Under the pieces are notes generated by a model that ran no database searches, was not told the origin of the DNA, and saw only the letters and a list, made by a program, of their open reading frames with translations. Shown here one piece after another: positions 28,457-38,170 of a stretch of DNA of 64,000 nt. The translations under genes were made by a program, and so were the position numbers. Source of the stretch: JACRCT01 sp049841135 (GTDB lineage: Bacteria > Myxococcota > Myxococcia > Myxococcales > UBA5297); assembly GCA_049841135.1 (NCBI GenBank), contig JASGHK010000005.1:2170001-2234000 (forward strand), in the 5' to 3' direction. How positions within the stretch are numbered: position 1 is the first letter of the stretch; each line of letters opens with the position of its first letter.

Positions 28457-29224
28457 CTAGCCCTGCTGTTCGCGGCCGGGGCTTGGAGGGCTGATTTCGA
28501 CCACCGCGCGAGAGCGGGCGCCCAGGAGGCTCCGGACGGCATCGGCCATCCAGCCTCTTCCCTCGAGGCGCACCTCGTCGAAGCGGCCCAGCTCGCGCAG
28601 GAACTCCGCCTTCGTCACCGCATCCGTCGCGAGCGCCACGAGCCTCTCCGCGTTGGCGCGCGCTTCGGAGCTCCACTTGTCCGGGTCGCCGGGAGCGGTG
28701 CGGCCACCGGTGATCACGTCGTTGGCGGCCCAGTGGAGGCGCAGCCGAAGCCACAGCTCCCGCTCCGGGGTGTCGCCCATCTGCCGGGAGAGCGCTTCCG
28801 AGTAGTCCGCGGGTCCGACCCCGAGCAGCGGCTCCGCGAAGCGGAGCGGGACGCGCAACGCCACTTGGGAGACCAAGGGCGCGACCCACGCCCCTGCGAG
28901 CAGTCCACCGGCCAGCCCCCAGCCTCCGAAGGACTGCCAGCCGAAGAAGGCGGCGAGCGCAAGGACGGCGAGCGCACCCGCCCACCCCAGCTTGGAGTTC
29001 TCGAGCCAGAAGAGCGCCCGACAGCGTGGACAACGTGCGATTCGCGGCCTCTCCGGGAGCATCGGAGCGTGTCTCCAGCCGTCAGACCAGAAGCGCGCGC
29101 CGAAGGTGTTCCCGGACAGGAGCGTCGGAACGCGAGCGAGCTTGCCGCAACTGGGGCAAGCCGAGAGAGCGTCGGGACCCGGCTTCACGGGCCGAGTATT
29201 GGCGGCAGAGGTGGGATTGTCCAC
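28457..29224 (-). CDS. zinc-ribbon membrane protein of unknown function
   Basis: A 255-residue protein with two Cys pairs (ACPSCGK and RCPRCRA, residues about 22-70) forming a zinc-ribbon-like knuckle, then one or two hydrophobic helices at about residues 82-125 (WAGALAVLALAAFFGWQSFG, GLAGGLLAGAWVAPLV) and a helical cytoplasmic-type C-terminus rich in Arg, Leu and Glu. The GTG at 29224 is used as start; no better one is evident. I recognise no family; the layout suggests a small membrane-anchored regulator. Confidence 0.55.
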   Translation of the reverse strand: MDNPTSAANTRPVKPGPDALSACPSCGKLARVPTLLSGNTFGARFWSDGWRHAPMLPERPRIARCPRCRALFWLENSKLGWAGALAVLALAAFFGWQSFGGWGLAGGLLAGAWVAPLVSQVALRVPLRFAEPLLGVGPADYSEALSRQMGDTPERELWLRLRLHWAANDVITGGRTAPGDPDKWSSEARANAERLVALATDAVTKAEFLRELGRFDEVRLEGRGWMADAVRSLLGARSRAVVEISPPSPGREQQG

Positions 29225-29348
29225 GCCGCCGGGCCGCCAGCCCCGCTCAGCGCCTGAGGACCTCTTTCGGCACGCTGACGACGCTCAAGGGTGGAAGGCT
29301 GTCGAGCGTCACCAAGGCTCCGCCTGGACGCGGGCCCTCCCCCCTGCC

Positions 29349-29369
29349 CCCTCCCAGACTGCGGGAGGG
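29349..29369. repeat. stem-loop repeat C, copy 2
   Basis: CCCTCCC and GGGAGGG form a 7-bp stem around AGACTGC, followed by TTCG, as in copy 1 at 938-961. It lies in the 260-bp gap between the zinc-ribbon protein gene and the DUF2330 gene. Confidence 0.5.
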
Positions 29370-29484
29370 TTCGTGGGTTGCCTTCGGCGATCCGGTAGGA
29401 GCTCCTCCACACCTACGGGCCGAAGTTGCGCGGTTCGAAGCAGAGAAGAGCGTGAGAGGGGCGGAAGTGAGGCTCGGCGCTCCG

Positions 29485-30555
29485 CTACCTGCGGCGGCGC
29501 CGGCCTAGCAGCGGGAGCAGCGTCAAGGCGCTCAAGGCGAAGGGAAGGACGCCAGGCCCGGTGGTGCTGCACCCGCCGCCCGGGCCATCGGGATCACCGG
29601 GGCAGTCGACGTAGGTGATGTCCTCGAGGGTCTCCCGGTAGTCCACGTTCTCGACGGGGCCGAGCGCCAGGTCCGCCTCGGCGCTGGGGGAGAAGGTGAC
29701 GTCGAGCTTGCTCAGGCGGTCACCGGCGCGGGCGAGCACGGAGAGCTTCGGAAGGCCGGCGAGCGTGGCCGAATCGAGTCCGCCGGCGAAGCGGGTGGTG
29801 GCGTAGAAGTCGGTGCCCGTCGCCGACAACTGCTGGTCGCCCAAGGCGTAGATGCGCCAGCGCAGCGAGCTGTAGGACGGCGCGCTGGCCGCGGCGATGC
29901 GGGTGGGGACGACCGGGGTCGCGGCCGGGAACGACAGCTGGATGGGGCCAAAGTCGCCGCACAGCCTGGTCCCCTCGGGCGGAGCCTCCTCGCCGGCGGT
30001 GACCTTGAAGGCCACGAAGAACCAGCCCTTGGCGACGTAGTGCGCGAAGAGCGGCTCGGCGCTCGCATCGTGCGGGAAGCCGTTGGCATCGAGCCAGGCG
30101 GTGAAGCTGGCGCTGCTGTCGGCCTTGAGCAGCACCCAGTCGAAGATGCCCACCTGGCCGTGGTCGATGACCGCCGGGCCGGTCACGCCTGCATCCGAGG
30201 CCCCGTGGGCGAGGCCGCCATCGGGACCGACCCGGCCGCGGCACTCGGTCCTGGCCACGTGCTTGGGGGCGGAGACCGTCTCGAGGTCGTCGAAGAGCCC
30301 GGCCTCGGCGAGGGCGGGGTTGCCCGCCAGGGCCGAGGGGATGGGCAGGATGAGGCCGAACTGTGCGGCCTCGCCGCAGAAGTGCGGGCGGAAGACGTAG
30401 GTCTCGGTGCCGCTGCGGTGCGCGACGAGGAGGGTCTGGCTGGCGTCGATGGTCATGTTGGCGCCGAAGGCGCCGCCGCACGCGAGGGCGCGAGCGGGGG
30501 AGAGCAGCAATGGCAGGGCGGCGCACAGGGCCGCGAGGGCGAGGAGCGAGCGCAT
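29485..30555 (-). CDS. DUF2330 secreted protein with MYXO-CTERM-like tail
   Basis: A 356-residue protein. Signal peptide MRSLLALAALCAALPLLLSP ends before LACGGAFGANMTIDASQTLL, the characteristic start of DUF2330 (CGG, then an Arg/Gln self-processing-looking strand). The domain continues to about residue 290 with FRPHFCGEAAQFGLILPIPS and FGPIQLSFPAATP. The last residues are GGGCSTTGPG, a hydrophobic helix and GRRRRR, a MYXO-CTERM-like sorting tail. Its start codon is two bases from the stop of the FGE-like gene, so the two are one operon. Function unknown; it is expected on the cell surface or in the envelope. Confidence 0.82.
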   Translation of the reverse strand: MRSLLALAALCAALPLLLSPARALACGGAFGANMTIDASQTLLVAHRSGTETYVFRPHFCGEAAQFGLILPIPSALAGNPALAEAGLFDDLETVSAPKHVARTECRGRVGPDGGLAHGASDAGVTGPAVIDHGQVGIFDWVLLKADSSASFTAWLDANGFPHDASAEPLFAHYVAKGWFFVAFKVTAGEEAPPEGTRLCGDFGPIQLSFPAATPVVPTRIAAASAPSYSSLRWRIYALGDQQLSATGTDFYATTRFAGGLDSATLAGLPKLSVLARAGDRLSKLDVTFSPSAEADLALGPVENVDYRETLEDITYVDCPGDPDGPGGGCSTTGPGVLPFALSALTLLPLLGRRRRR

Positions 30556-30557
30556 GA

Positions 30558-31376
30558 TCACTTGCCCTCCTTGGCGGCCGGGTACACGCAGCGGAACCCG
30601 ATGTTGTAGGCCCAGGTGCCAGGCAGCTCGGCCTTGCGGCAGGTGCTGCGCAGCGAGTCGCCGCCGGAGAGCCAGCAACCGCCGCGGGCGACCTTGAGGT
30701 GGCCCTGCGCCGGACCCTGCGGATCGGCGGCGGGGCTGTGCAGGTAGTAGGCGGCGTCGTACCAGTCGCTGGTCCACTCCCAGACGTTGCCGGCCATGTC
30801 CATCAAGCCGTAGGGGCTGGCGCCGCGTGGCCGGGCGCCGACGCGGTCGGTGTCGCCGACGCAGCCGTGCATGTTGGCGCGCGAGCAGTCCGGCGTTTCG
30901 TCGCCCCAGGGGTAGGTGCGGTGGTCGAGCGTCCCGCGCGCGGCGAGCTCCCACTCGGCCTCGGTGGGCAGCCGGCCTCCGGCGAAGGCGCAGTAGGCCT
31001 GGGCGCGGTCGTGGTCGACGAAGATGACCGGGTAGTCGGCGAAGGCAGGGTCGTCGAAGTAGTGGGTGCGGCGGTTGGAGCTCGACAGCTGCGGCGCCTG
31101 GCAGGCCCTGGCGGCGACGCAGGCGGCGTAGCGGGCGTTGGTGACCTCGGTGCGGTCGATGTCGAAAGCGGAGATCGCGACCGCGTGGACCGGGAGCTCG
31201 TCCTGGGCGCCGCTCGCGCTGCCCATCGCGAACGTGCCGCCGGGGATGCGGACGCGAGCCTCGGTGCCGCCGAAGCTGCCCGCCCCATCGGCGCGAGCCG
31301 AGCGCCGCAGCAGGGTGACGCTGGCGGTGGCTGCCAGCGCGACGACGAGCACGACGATTCTCCTGGAGCCTCTCAT
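30558..31376 (-). CDS. FGE/SUMF1-family secreted protein
   Basis: A 272-residue protein with an N-terminal signal or anchor (RIVVLVVALAATASVTLLRR) and a formylglycine-generating-enzyme/EgtB-type C-lectin-like domain: RIPGGTFAMGSASG, IDRTEVTNARYAAC, GRLPTEAEWELAARG, YGLMDMAGNVWEWTSDWYD, VARGGCWLSGGDSLRST and NIGFRCVYPA. The single Cys in SLRSTCRKAE is not arranged like the Cys pair of active FGE, so it may be a structural or ligand-binding member rather than a sulfatase maturase. It is the first gene of a two-gene unit with the DUF2330 gene. Confidence 0.82.
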   Translation of the reverse strand: MRGSRRIVVLVVALAATASVTLLRRSARADGAGSFGGTEARVRIPGGTFAMGSASGAQDELPVHAVAISAFDIDRTEVTNARYAACVAARACQAPQLSSSNRRTHYFDDPAFADYPVIFVDHDRAQAYCAFAGGRLPTEAEWELAARGTLDHRTYPWGDETPDCSRANMHGCVGDTDRVGARPRGASPYGLMDMAGNVWEWTSDWYDAAYYLHSPAADPQGPAQGHLKVARGGCWLSGGDSLRSTCRKAELPGTWAYNIGFRCVYPAAKEGK

Positions 31377-31587
31377 CCTGGTGTCCTCCGAAATGACCGG
31401 CCTCGAGGTGATCTACGGGACAGGGCCCGATTTGGGCCGGCGCACGGAGGATCGCGAGCGAGGACGAAGAATTCGCGGAGGGCAGAGGCGGGCCAAGCCA
31501 AGCGGAGGGCTTGGCCCCACCGTCCACTTCACCTTCTTCAGGGAAAGCCCAGGAACGGAGGCACCGGGGTGCCGGACGGGCTTCCGG

Positions 31588-32258
31588 TCAGAAGGCGAGC
31601 CTCGGGCCGACCTGGAGCCAGGTGTGCACTCCCCGCTGCCGGAAAGAGTCGTCGAACTGGACCACGCCGTTGACCTCGCGCTTGCCGATGAAGTACTCGC
31701 CGATGGCGTAGTCGATGAAGAAGCCCAGGCCCAGCTCGCTGTCGAGCTGCAGGTCGATGCCGCCCATGAAGTGGGCGTACTCGATGCCCCCGAGCTGTCC
31801 CTGAACCTGGGCCCGGTGCCGTTGTCCGCCACCAGCGCCCCCGAGATGCCCAAGCCGTAGCCGATCCACGGGCGAATCGGCTCGCCGGGAGCCAGGTGGT
31901 ACTGCAGCTGCACCCCGAGCCGCGCCGACGCGGCCTCGCCCGGGACGCCGGTCAGGTCCAGGGCGGTGTGCCCGACGCCGGCCCCGAGGTAGACGCCCAG
32001 GTAGACGTTGCGGCTCAGCGCGCCCATCAGGTCCAGCGAGAAGTGGACCTGGGGCTCGAACACCGAGCGCATCGCCGGCCCGGCCACGTAGGTGCTCCCC
32101 GACGGGAGCGCGAGGCCGACGCGGAGCGCGGCGTGGAAGGGGTCTTGGGCCGCGGCCTCTTTGGCTGGACACGGGCACGCGGCTTCGGCGCGAGCCGAGA
32201 CCGAGGGCAGCAGAGCCAGACCGCCTGAGAGGAGCAGCACACCGAGGTGGGACTTCAT
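31588..32258 (-). pseudogene. outer-membrane beta-barrel protein, one frameshift
   Basis: About 223 residues when joined. A cleavable signal (MKSHLGVLLLSGGLALLPSV, then ARAEA) is followed by amphipathic strands of an outer-membrane barrel: LRVGLALPSGSTYV, VYLGVYLGAGVGHTALDLTG, QYHLAPGEPIRPWIGYGLGI, then in the second frame GIEYAHFMGGIDLQLDSELG and a terminal strand WLQVGPRLAF ending in Phe, as barrels recognised by BAM do. The frames separate near 31793-31810. The product probably sits in the outer membrane; ligand and function unknown. Confidence 0.65.
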
Positions 32259-32934
32259 GGTCGCCTCCCGAGGCAAGGCGGGGGCCTGGCAGGTCGCTCA
32301 CGTTCCATGCCGCCAGGCGGACGCGCCTCGCTCCGGCGAGGGATTGCACCAACTCGGCCAAGGCGAGCCGGCCCGCCTTGGCATCCCCGAAGGAGGCCTA
32401 CGAGGCCCGTCCGAGCGCAGGAGACGACGGCGAAGCGTCCGCCGGACCCGTCGTCGAAAGACTGGTCCAGGCCAGCAGGGCGGGCAGAGCAGCGGACCGC
32501 TCCGGCCCGCGGGGCGCCTGGACGAGCCTCGCCGTCGCGTCGGCGGAGAGAAGCCGACCGCGGGCCGCCTCCAGCGCCTTGCCCTGCGGGACGGCAGCAA
32601 GAAGAAGGTGACCGAGGTTCTGTGCGAGCGCCGCCGCCTCCAGTCATCGGTTCCAGCGCGCATGGACGACCGCGACGAGCTGAACCGCTGGCGCAAGCAG
32701 ACCTACGAGCTGGCCGCCGAACGCTCACCCGAGCGGCAAGGGAGGGCTCGACCTCGAGCGGCATCCGGCTCGAGCCCGCCTACGGGCCCTTTTCGCTCGA
32801 AGCTGGGAGCCAGCAGCGCATCGGCGTCCCTGGCGAGCCGCCCTTCTCCCGCGGGTGGACCCGTCGAGGTACCGCGCAGGCCAGCGGTCTGGGGGCGGTC
32901 GCTCCTCGGCGCACCTCCGCCAAGATGGTCGACC
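32259..32934. other. 676-bp region without a clear gene
   Basis: No complete gene is visible. On the plus strand around 32560-32730 a short open stretch has protein-like composition (ALRDGSKKKVTEVLC, MDDRDELNRWRKQTYELAAE) but neither a sensible start nor a family, and its neighbours in the frame are Arg/Pro-rich. It may be a decayed remnant. Confidence 0.35.
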
Positions 32935-33557
32935 TCACTGCTCCTGGTAGAGCAACCAGTCGGACTTCTGTGGGCTGTGCTCGAGAAGGAAGAGCTTGCC
33001 GTCGGCCTCGAAGCCGAGCGAGGGCTCGCCGCCGAGCACCGGACCAACGAGCGTGGAGGTCCAGCCCGCGCCGTCGTCGACGAGGAGCGTGAGACGGCGG
33101 TGAAGCCGGTCGGTGCGGGAGGCGGCAGGTGCCGGACCAGGTCATAGGTCGCACGGAAGTCCGCTTGGACGCCCGAGGTGCCGGTGCCGCGGCGACCCTG
33201 GATCACGTAGGTGAGGTGCTCTCCGTCCCGGTAGCCCCAGCCGCCGGTGATGCTCGCGACACTCTCGCCGTCGGGGACGAGTGGGCTCGTGCGCACCTGA
33301 AACGAGATCGAATCCATAACGACCGCGGTGGCGACGAGGTCGCCCGGCCCTGGCAACAGCAACTGGTTGGAGCCGTTCACGCGGATGGAGGGCGCTGTCG
33401 TCTCCAGGGGGCCGCCGTCGGTGGAGACCGTGCCGTACCACTGGCCGGAGAAGTCCCCCGTCCAGTCGATCTCCTGGGGCTGCACGGGCGGCTTGGGGCC
33501 GTCGCAGCCCGTGCAGGCGAGGAGCACCAGCGTGACGAGGGCGTGGAATGTGCGCAC
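32935..33557 (-). pseudogene. small lipoprotein, one frameshift
   Basis: About 207 residues when two frames are joined. The signal ends in VLLACTGC; the body is beta-rich (WTGDFSGQWYGTVSTDGGPL, GSNQLLLPGPGDLVATAVVM, GGWGYRDGEHLTYVIQGRRG), like small lipocalin-like or barrel-shaped secreted proteins. After the frame slip near 33105, the continuing frame reads LVDDGAGWTSTLVGPVLGGE and ends LEHSPQKSDWLLYQEQ. A missing base in ACCGGCTTCACC would explain it. The product is expected at the envelope; function unknown. Separated by about 60 bp from the EGF/PPC lipoprotein gene upstream on the same strand. Confidence 0.6.
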
Positions 33558-33617
33558 CGGAGACTCCTGGTCAGAAGCTGGCCTGCACCATCGGCGTCAA
33601 CGAGCCGATCTTCGTTT

Positions 33618-36600
33618 TCAGGGCGCGATCTCCACCGAGTACTGCCCCAGCTGGCCCGCGGTCGCCGCGCCGACCGTGACGTACCAGGTGCCCGCACTGG
33701 GAAGCGTGAGCGCGGCGGTCCCCGGTCCCGCGCCGCTGGCGATGGTGCTCCCGGCTGGCGAGGTGACCTTCCAGGACGTGGCGAGCGCCCCCTGCAGGGT
33801 CAGGTCGAGCGTCAGCGACCCCGCGGCGGCCTGGAACGCGTAGACGTCGACGTCCGCCGGGTACTGGTACTGGATGGCGCCCGCCACGGGCCCCGCCCCG
33901 ACCACGAGCGGTGCGGCGGTGGCGAGCGTGTTGCCCGCATCGTCGGTGCCGAGGTCCTCGGCGAGGACGGTGTTGCTGCCGATGCCTCCCGTGTACTGGC
34001 TGGCCACGCTGACGAAGTAGCTCCCCGTCGCCGAGGACTGGAACACGAAGGCCATTGGCGCGTAGGACGACTGGGTCGCGACCTCGGCCACGCCGTCGAT
34101 GCCCACCAGGCGGACCTTGGCGCTGAACCCCATGGGCGTGACGCTGACGCGGTAGACGTGGCCCGCGCTGGTGGCCAGGCTGAGCCAATCCACGTCGCCG
34201 GAGAACTGCACGCTGCCCACGGTGCTTGCGCCGAGCGTCATCGGCGTCGCCGTGGTGGGGGCGTCCCCGTGGTCGTCCACGCCCAGGTCGGTCACCAGGA
34301 CCGTGAAGGCCGAGCCGGAATCGTACGAATTGTCCCGCGCCACGGAGAGATGGTGGAGCCCGGAGCTGGCGGCCCGGAACTGGACCGGGCCGCCGCTCGT
34401 CGCGGCGGAGAGGATCGAGGTGGCGCCCTGCAGGACCTGGACGCGGGCGGTGAACCCGGAAGGGACGACGTCGACCCGGTAGACGTGCTGGGCCGTCAGG
34501 CTCACTGCGAACCAGTCCTGGTCGCCGCGGTACTCCAGCACGCCGGAGGCCGCCGTCCCCAGGGCCAGCGGCGTGGCCAGCGTCGCGGTGTTGCCGTGGT
34601 CGTCGGTCCCCACCTGCGTGACCGTCAGGGTGAAGGTGCCGATGGGCCCGTAGTAGGAGCTGACGGAGAGATAGTAGGGGCCCCCGTCGGTGGCGCCGAA
34701 CGTCATGCTCTGGCCGGTGTACGCGTACTGGAGCTCGGTGGTCCCGTTGGGCATGAGCAGCCGCACGAGAAGGTTGACGCTCGAGGCGAGGTCTACTCGG
34801 TAGACGCCCCCGGGCACGGTCGGGAACGAGAAGAAGTCGACGTCGCTGGTGTACTGGACCTCACCGCTGGCCTTCACGCCGGGGGTGAGCAAAGCGGCCT
34901 CGGACGCGGTGTCGCCGAAGTCGTCGGGCCCGCGGTCGGTGACCTGCAGCGTGTAGGTGATGACCGCGGCCGAATAGTCCGGCTGGACCCGGACGTAATA
35001 GGGACCCGGCGTCGACAACTTGGTCGTCACCGTCGCGGTCGACCCATAGCTGGTGGCGAGGGCCGAGCTGCTGGTGGCGCTGGCGAAGAGCGACAGGTTG
35101 GTGCTGCCGGTCCCCGTCGCGCGCACCTCGTAGATGTGCCCGGGCAGAGCGGTGAAGGAGAACCAGTCCTTGTCGGTGGAAGCCCCGAGGACCCCGCTCG
35201 CCGGCGTGCCGGGCGTCACCGGGGTCGCCGCGGTGGCGAGATCGCTGTGGTCGTCCAGGCCCAGGTCCTCCACCAGGACTGAATAGGTCGGCGTGATCGA
35301 GCTGGTGTACTGCTGCACTCGCAGGTAGTGGGTGTCGGTCAGCGCGGCCTTGAACCCGAAGCTGATCGTCCCCGCGTAGTAGGTGTACCCGCTGGCGAGC
35401 GCGCTGGCTCCGCCGTTCACGCCCGCCTGGTCGAAGAGATAGCAGTAGGCGCTGTTCGTCGCCGTGACCGAGACCCGATAGCAGTGGTCCTTCACCGCGG
35501 CAAAGGAGAACCAGTCGAGGTCCCCGGAGTAGCTCAAGGCGCCGGCCTTGGAAGTCCCCAGGGTCAGCGACGGCGCGCCGTTCGCCGAGTTCGGGTAGTC
35601 GTCCGCCACCGCCTGGATCGAGATGGAGTAGGAGCCGGGGGCGTAATAGTCGAAGGCGCGCGCGCGCACCAGCACCCGGGCCGCGCCGGGGATTGCCGAG
35701 ACGGTGAACGAGCCGGCGTAGGAGCTGGAGCCGGTGGCGAGCGCGTTGGTGCCGGTGGCATCGAAGACGGTGACCTGCAGCCCCACCGACGAGCTGCTGG
35801 AGTTGACCATGACCTGCAGCATCGTCCCGGCCTGGGAGTCGATGGCCCACCAGTCCTCGTCGGCGACGTTGTCCAGCGTGTGCGCCTCCGGGTTGAGCGG
35901 CAGCGGGACCAGCCGCGCCATGTCCGGGCACTCGTCCGGCTCGTAGACGTCGCCGCTCGAGTGTGCGCGGGGGCAGGTCGCCGGCGGCACGTAGGCGCAG
36001 CCGCCCCCTGGCGCGGGGACGTAACCGGTGTCGCAGCCGCACTTGTAGCCGCCCGAGGCCGGAGTGCAGAGGCCCTGGTGCGGAGCGGTGCAGGGGTTGG
36101 GGGCGCAGGCGTCGACGCAGTTGCCCTTGCCGTCGTCGCGGTAGCCGTCGTCGCATGAGCACAGCGCGGTGGACCCGGCGGCGCGGCAGACGCCACGGTG
36201 CAGCCCGTTGCAGGGGTTGGGCGAGCAGGGGTCGCCCGGGATACAGCGCCCGGTCCCGTCGTCCCGCCAACCGGCCTCGCAGGAGCAGACCGCGAACGCC
36301 CCCGCGGCCTGGCAGACGGTCCGGTGCAGCTCGACGCAGGGGTTGGGCGTGCAGGGATCGGCGAGCACGCAGCGCCCGGCCCCGTCGTCGCGGTAGCCCG
36401 CATCGCACGAGCAGGTGGCGACCGAGCCCGCGGCCTGGCAGATCGAGCGGTGCGGCGCGGCGCAGGGGTTGGGCGAGCACGGGTCGGCGGGCGCGCAGTG
36501 CCCCGCCCCGTCGTCGCGGTAGCCCGGGTCGCACGAGCAGGTCGCGGCCGAGCCCGAGGCCTGGCACACCGACTGGTGAAGCCCGAGGCAGGGGTTCGGG

Positions 36601-37805
36601 GAGCACGGGTCGGCCGGCACGCAGCGGCCGGTCCCGTCGTCGCGGTAGCCCGAGTCGCAGGAGCAGAGCGCGACCGAGCCGGCGGCCTGGCAGACCGAGC
36701 GGTGGGGCTCGACGCAGGGGTTGGGCGCGCACGGGTCGGCGGGGACGCAGCGGCCGGCCCCGTCGTCGCGGTAGCCCGGGCTGCAGGAGCACAGCGCGGT
36801 CGCCCCGGCGGCCTGGCACACCGTCCGGTTCGGCTCCTGGCACGGGTTGGGATCGCAGGGATCGTCGACGCGGCAGCCGTCGGCGCCGTCGTCGACGTAG
36901 CCGCTCTCGCAGGCGCAGCTCACGCTTTGGCCCTCGACGGTGCAGACCGTCCTGTGCTGGGCCGTGCACGGGTTGGGGCTACAGGAGACCGCCAAGACGC
37001 ACTCGCCGGTGTCCCAGTAGCCCTCCTCGCAGGAGCAGACCGCGGCGCCGCCCGAAGCGCGGCAGACGGTGCGGTGGGGCTCGGCGCAGGGGCTGGGCTC
37101 GCAGGGGTCATCCGGCGCGCAGGCGCCGTGGCCGTCGTCGACGTAGCCCGGGTCGCAGGAGCACTTCGCTTCGGCCCCCTCGAGCGCGCAGCTCGTGCGG
37201 TGCTCGCCGGTGCAGGGGTTGGGGTCGCAGGAGGCGGCCGGGACGCACTCGCCGAGGTCCCAGTAACCCTCGTCGCAGGTGCAGACCGCGACGCCGCCGG
37301 AGGCGCGGCAGCGGGTGCGGTGCGGCTCGGCGCAGGGGTTGGGCTCGCAGGGGTCGGGCACGGCGCAGTCGCCGTGGCCGTCGTCGCGGTAGCCCTCGTC
37401 GCAGGCGCAGACGACGTCCATCCCGTCCAGGCGGCAGACGCCCTTGTGGTCGGCGGTGCAGGGATTGGGCTCGCAGGAGGCGGCGGGGACGCACTCGCCC
37501 AAATCCCAGTAGCCCTCGTCGCAAGAGCAGATGGCAGCGGCGCCCGAGCCGCGGCAGCGCCCGCGGTGCGGCTCGGCACAGGGGTTGGGCTCGCAGGGAT
37601 CGCTGGCCAGGCAATCGAAGCCCACGGGCTGATAGCCGGGAGCGCAGACGCACTCGGCCTGCCCTGCGGAGCTTGGCGCACAGACGCCGTGGCCAGAGCA
37701 CAGGACGCCGTCGCAGGGGTTGGCGGTCGGCTCGCCGAGGCCCGTCTTGGCGCAGCCGGAGAGCGCCCACACGAAGAGGGCAAGGATGGCGATGAGCTGC
37801 TTCAT
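33618..37805 (-). CDS. giant lipoprotein with 14 EGF-like and about 7 PPC-like modules
   Basis: A 1395-residue lipoprotein (Cys18 after VWALSGC). Residues about 30-610 are fourteen Cys-rich modules of 35-45 residues; after a variant first one, the others share CxPNPC or CxPSPC, a conserved Val/Ser-Cys pair, CSCDxGY and a terminal Cys, the six-cysteine plan of EGF-like domains. The rest is about seven beta-sandwich repeats of the bacterial pre-peptidase C-terminal type, each beginning DDHGDxA and holding DWFSF or VDWLSL and a YRVSV or YRVDV strand, as in myxobacterial adhesins or secreted-protein C-termini. No catalytic module is seen, so a binding or adhesion role on the surface is inferred. 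It is unusual for EGF arrays and PPC arrays to be combined at this length. Confidence 0.88.
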   Translation of the reverse strand: MKQLIAILALFVWALSGCAKTGLGEPTANPCDGVLCSGHGVCAPSSAGQAECVCAPGYQPVGFDCLASDPCEPNPCAEPHRGRCRGSGAAAICSCDEGYWDLGECVPAASCEPNPCTADHKGVCRLDGMDVVCACDEGYRDDGHGDCAVPDPCEPNPCAEPHRTRCRASGGVAVCTCDEGYWDLGECVPAASCDPNPCTGEHRTSCALEGAEAKCSCDPGYVDDGHGACAPDDPCEPSPCAEPHRTVCRASGGAAVCSCEEGYWDTGECVLAVSCSPNPCTAQHRTVCTVEGQSVSCACESGYVDDGADGCRVDDPCDPNPCQEPNRTVCQAAGATALCSCSPGYRDDGAGRCVPADPCAPNPCVEPHRSVCQAAGSVALCSCDSGYRDDGTGRCVPADPCSPNPCLGLHQSVCQASGSAATCSCDPGYRDDGAGHCAPADPCSPNPCAAPHRSICQAAGSVATCSCDAGYRDDGAGRCVLADPCTPNPCVELHRTVCQAAGAFAVCSCEAGWRDDGTGRCIPGDPCSPNPCNGLHRGVCRAAGSTALCSCDDGYRDDGKGNCVDACAPNPCTAPHQGLCTPASGGYKCGCDTGYVPAPGGGCAYVPPATCPRAHSSGDVYEPDECPDMARLVPLPLNPEAHTLDNVADEDWWAIDSQAGTMLQVMVNSSSSSVGLQVTVFDATGTNALATGSSSYAGSFTVSAIPGAARVLVRARAFDYYAPGSYSISIQAVADDYPNSANGAPSLTLGTSKAGALSYSGDLDWFSFAAVKDHCYRVSVTATNSAYCYLFDQAGVNGGASALASGYTYYAGTISFGFKAALTDTHYLRVQQYTSSITPTYSVLVEDLGLDDHSDLATAATPVTPGTPASGVLGASTDKDWFSFTALPGHIYEVRATGTGSTNLSLFASATSSSALATSYGSTATVTTKLSTPGPYYVRVQPDYSAAVITYTLQVTDRGPDDFGDTASEAALLTPGVKASGEVQYTSDVDFFSFPTVPGGVYRVDLASSVNLLVRLLMPNGTTELQYAYTGQSMTFGATDGGPYYLSVSSYYGPIGTFTLTVTQVGTDDHGNTATLATPLALGTAASGVLEYRGDQDWFAVSLTAQHVYRVDVVPSGFTARVQVLQGATSILSAATSGGPVQFRAASSGLHHLSVARDNSYDSGSAFTVLVTDLGVDDHGDAPTTATPMTLGASTVGSVQFSGDVDWLSLATSAGHVYRVSVTPMGFSAKVRLVGIDGVAEVATQSSYAPMAFVFQSSATGSYFVSVASQYTGGIGSNTVLAEDLGTDDAGNTLATAAPLVVGAGPVAGAIQYQYPADVDVYAFQAAAGSLTLDLTLQGALATSWKVTSPAGSTIASGAGPGTAALTLPSAGTWYVTVGAATAGQLGQYSVEIAP

Positions 37806-38170
37806 GAGTCCCTCCGGGACGGCGTCGAGACGGTCCGTGAGACCGCACTCGGTGCTCGGCGGTCGAGGGTAGGCCGCTGGCGCTCGGCGGGCAATCGTCC
37901 CGCCGCTCGCCTGTAGCTGCTCAGCGATTAGTTCCGATCGGCCCAGGGCAGGTTTGGTGCTGCGGGCGCCACTTCAGCCGGCGATGGCATGAGACGACGG
38001 GTGTGTCGGGCGAGGAGAGCTGTTTGCGCCCCTTCCCCCGTTAGATCCGCCCAGAGGTACCGGATGTGGCACTCGCGAACTCGATCCTCCGACGACAGCC
38101 GCCAACTGCCAGCGCAGTTTTGGGCCCGTGAAGAAGGGACCAGGATGCGAAGGCTTGGCCCAATGGCGTC
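37806..38170. other. 365-bp region upstream of the EGF/PPC gene
   Basis: No gene is seen. A 7-bp hairpin (CGGCGGG at 37885-37891 with CCCGCCG at 37899-37905) lies about 80 bp upstream of the EGF/PPC lipoprotein start, in what should be its promoter region; no T-run accompanies it. Confidence 0.4.

Noticed and set aside
32378..32611. 77-codon plus-strand frame in the 676-bp gap
   Set aside because: No family, no ribosome site and low-complexity composition; kept only as a possible remnant region.
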